This document shows positions 62,331 to 64,000 of a DNA stretch of 64,000 nucleotides, piece after piece (position 1 is the first letter of the stretch; every line of letters begins with the position of its first letter). The position numbers and the translations under genes were made by a program. The notes beneath the pieces are model-generated. The model saw only the letters and a list, made by a program, of their open reading frames with translations. It was not told where the DNA came from and ran no database searches. The stretch is from Methanococcoides methylutens MM1 (GTDB taxonomy: Archaea; Halobacteriota; Methanosarcinia; Methanosarcinales; Methanosarcinaceae): contig NZ_CP009518.1 in assembly GCF_000970325.1 (NCBI RefSeq), positions 2,330,637 through 2,394,636 on the forward strand. Reading direction: 5' to 3'.

Positions 62331-62365
62331 TAAAAAGAGCGCATAAAAAGAAGCTCAGACAAGTC

Positions 62366-63502
62366 TCAGACCAGTTTTTCAAGGTCACCAAGGAAAAGCT
62401 CTATGGTATTACTACCAATGTGAGGCATTATTACCAGCCGTAAAGCACGAGGATTCCTTGTTATGGAAACATGCCAGCCAAAATCATCCAGCAATTTTTT
62501 TCTGACATCATCGGCCTGCGGGACGTTAAGAGCTACTATGTTCATGACAGGATCAATCACAGTTTCAATTCCCAGTGCTTTAGCACCTGAAACGATCTCT
62601 CTGGTCTGTTCCATACATTGATCTACCACACTTCTGTAGCCTTCACGACCAAGATGTTTCATCACAGCATATGTGGAAGCCACTGCTGCTCCACTTCTGG
62701 TACCGGTTAGTGAATACTGTTTACTGATACTTAGATAGGGAGTATGGATCTCAAGATCATCCAGGTATTCAGGTTCCCTGAACAAAAGACCTCCTGAAGG
62801 AATGGTGCTTAAACCCATCTTGTGAGGATCTATCGTCATTGAAGTAACTCCTTCAACTTCGAAATCATAATGGTATTCAATATCCATGAAAGGAAGGGTA
62901 AAACCGCCAAATGCAGCATCAACATGCAGGAAAAGGCCTCTGTCAAGAGCAATTTCCGAAAGACTTTCAATCGGATCTATCTGTCCGAATTCAGTTGTTC
63001 CCGCAATACCAACAAGACCTATTGTGTTATCATCGATCAGTGAAAGTACTGAATTAAGATCAACCTTAAGAGTATTATCAAGGGAAGCTTTTCTTATTTC
63101 GATCCCTGAAAGGTCTGCAACCTTGTCAAAAGAAAAATGTGCAGATTCCGGCATGACAACATTAGGATGTTTAATATCACGCCTGGCATTTACCATGGAC
63201 CTTATTGCCTGTATATTAGATTCAGTACCACCGGTTGTTAAATAACCACATTTTTCAGGACTGTTATTATGATGTAAAAGGGAACCAAACATTTTCAGGA
63301 CTTCTTTTTCAAGACCATATGTTCCCGGGAAAAGACCGGGGTCTCCCATGTTTGCTTCAATGAATTGAGTATGGGCTAAAACTGCAATTTCATGTGGATA
63401 AGTACACATGGAACTTAAGACACGATCATAACTTGTATCTTCTGATTTTGCGTTTTTTAATATTGAAAGTATATCTTCTCTGGATATTCCGGTTTCTTCC
63501 AT
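62366..63502 (-). CDS. mfnA: L-tyrosine/L-aspartate decarboxylase (MfnA)
   Basis: 378-residue PLP enzyme of the group II decarboxylase family. It decarboxylates L-tyrosine to tyramine for methanofuran, and its archaeal relatives also make beta-alanine from aspartate. The PLP lysine is in [12 protein letters not shown] (Lys228), and [31 protein letters not shown] and [10 protein letters not shown] are family signatures. Length is typical. Together with mfnB and ftr it marks the methanofuran system. A clear SD is not evident before the ATG. Confidence 0.95.
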   Translation of the reverse strand: MEETGISREDILSILKNAKSEDTSYDRVLSSMCTYPHEIAVLAHTQFIEANMGDPGLFPGTYGLEKEVLKMFGSLLHHNNSPEKCGYLTTGGTESNIQAIRSMVNARRDIKHPNVVMPESAHFSFDKVADLSGIEIRKASLDNTLKVDLNSVLSLIDDNTIGLVGIAGTTEFGQIDPIESLSEIALDRGLFLHVDAAFGGFTLPFMDIEYHYDFEVEGVTSMTIDPHKMGLSTIPSGGLLFREPEYLDDLEIHTPYLSISKQYSLTGTRSGAAVASTYAVMKHLGREGYRSVVDQCMEQTREIVSGAKALGIETVIDPVMNIVALNVPQADDVRKKLLDDFGWHVSITRNPRALRLVIMPHIGSNTIELFLGDLEKLV

Positions 63503-64000
63503 GAATTCTCGCTTAATAGAACATAGAACCTGTTTAAAACAATTTTGTTCAATTTTTTTTTGGCTTAAAATATTTAATAGTTCTAAATTTTGCTAAATTT
63601 TAGTTTTTATTTCATTTTTCACTTCATTTTTAATCAGCTTTACTTTTGTAGATATTGCATAGAGATCATGAGGGTCACCCCATTGTTTCGACTGGAATAT
63701 TTTACTGATTTTTTAATTCTGTTTTTTGTGTTTAGAGAAACCTTTATTTACTATTACTTCAATATTATAATCACCCTTTTTTTTATTAATATTAAAAATA
63801 TGTTCTCATATTTTTTTTCTGCACTCCAGTCGAAACCATAGGGTCACCCTCCTTTATATAATCTCCAAACGAAATAAAGGGGTGTTTGCTCCATATGAAA
63901 CAATTTAGCCTATATTTTATATAAAAAATGTTGTTATATGAAAATATATTATTTCGGCTAATTGTGTTTTTTGTAATAATTTTAACTCTCTATTTAAAGC
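63503..64000. other. Very AT-rich end region, no gene supported
   Basis: These 498 bases contain runs of T and A and no credible gene; an 83-codon frame made largely of Phe, Ile and Tyr is a composition artefact. The only structured part is the inverted-repeat element at 63671-63850. TATA-like sequences are frequent by chance. Confidence 0.6.
63671..63850. mobile_element. MITE-like element with about 30-bp terminal inverted repeats
   Basis: The left end 63671-63700 and the reverse complement of the right end 63821-63850 agree at 24 of 30 bases, including GTTTCGACTGGA exactly and both outer AGGGT ends. The interior is about 120 bases of AT-rich sequence without coding capacity. That is the layout of a miniature inverted-repeat transposable element. 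No clear target-site duplication is seen (flanks CATG and CCTT differ), so an alternative is a regulatory cruciform. Confidence 0.5.

Noticed and set aside
63590..63841. 83-codon frame MLNFSFYFIFHFIFNQLYF
   Set aside because: Composition artefact of T-rich DNA; overlaps the inverted-repeat element.
63671..63850. CRISPR repeat interpretation of the GTTTCGACTGGA units
   Set aside because: Only two copies in opposite orientations, no regular spacers and no cas genes.

Overview
The window looks like chromosomal DNA of a methylotrophic, marine-type methanogenic archaeon of the Methanosarcinaceae, most like Methanococcoides. The reasons are: formylmethanofuran:H4MPT formyltransferase (ftr), two methanofuran-synthesis genes (mfnA, mfnB), methanogenesis marker 14, DGGGP synthase for archaeal lipids, a CDC48-type ATPase, family-B DNA polymerase, CetZ, CTP-dependent riboflavin kinase/regulator, a tandem-repeat Methanosarcina-type S-layer protein with a PGF-CTERM-like tail, a betaine (BCCT) transporter, archaeal TATA boxes, AGGTGA/GGAGG ribosome binding sites and a bulge-helix-bulge tRNA intron. 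The genus call is inference; archaeal methanogen is secure.

Layout. 0-0.4 kb: start of an Mrr-like nuclease coupled to a zinc ribbon. 0.6-9 kb: thioredoxin, marker 14, DUF166, thymidylate kinase, a HisA-related protein divergent from mfnB, CDC48, and a PIN-like RNA-ligase partner protein that appears to use an ACG start. 9-12.7 kb: DGGGP synthase and NAD synthesis (nadA, nadX divergent from nadC). 12.8-20.6 kb: surface protein, CetZ, PPC protein, a winged-helix regulator divergent from enolase, and polB. 20.7 kb: intron-containing tRNA-Met. 20.9-25 kb: lipoprotein, S-layer protein, a 0.5 kb noncoding region, a KaiC-like ATPase. 25-31.6 kb: P-type cation pump, FMN split-barrel protein, triple-PAS sensor, CPA2 antiporter with a coupled CBS protein. 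31.8-36.9 kb: cobalt uptake (cbiMNQO) and cobamide methylases (cbiE, cbiD), downstream of mutS-mutL (37-41.5 kb). 41.7-44.3 kb: BCCT transporter with a translationally coupled unknown protein. 44.6-48.8 kb: a 1403-residue alpha-2-macroglobulin-like lipoprotein with an intact thioester motif.

49-50.1 kb is an AT-rich island with a phage terminase remnant. 50.1-54.6 kb: iron-sulfur flavoprotein, ABC-2 exporter, GC-rich hairpins beside tRNA-Pro, and riboflavin genes (rbkR-ribB) with a repeated palindromic operator. 54.7-57.8 kb: voltage-gated K+ channel with a zinc-ribbon tail, an unknown membrane protein, DUF3795. 57.9-62.1 kb: ftr, a transglutaminase-like protein, and an S2P-protease/TraB operon. 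62.2-62.3 kb holds a strong candidate small structured RNA with its own promoter and T-tract. The window ends with mfnA and a MITE-like inverted-repeat element.

Functional links: MfnA and MfnB make methanofuran, which carries the formyl group used by Ftr; the cbi genes supply cobalt and corrin for the cobamide-dependent methyltransferases of methylotrophic methanogenesis; the surface group (S-layer, CARDB-like protein, macroglobulin) forms the cell exterior. The most unusual items are the macroglobulin, the 62.2 kb RNA, two genes with apparently non-canonical start codons (ACG, ATT/ATC), and palindromic operators upstream of rbkR, cbiM and the macroglobulin gene.
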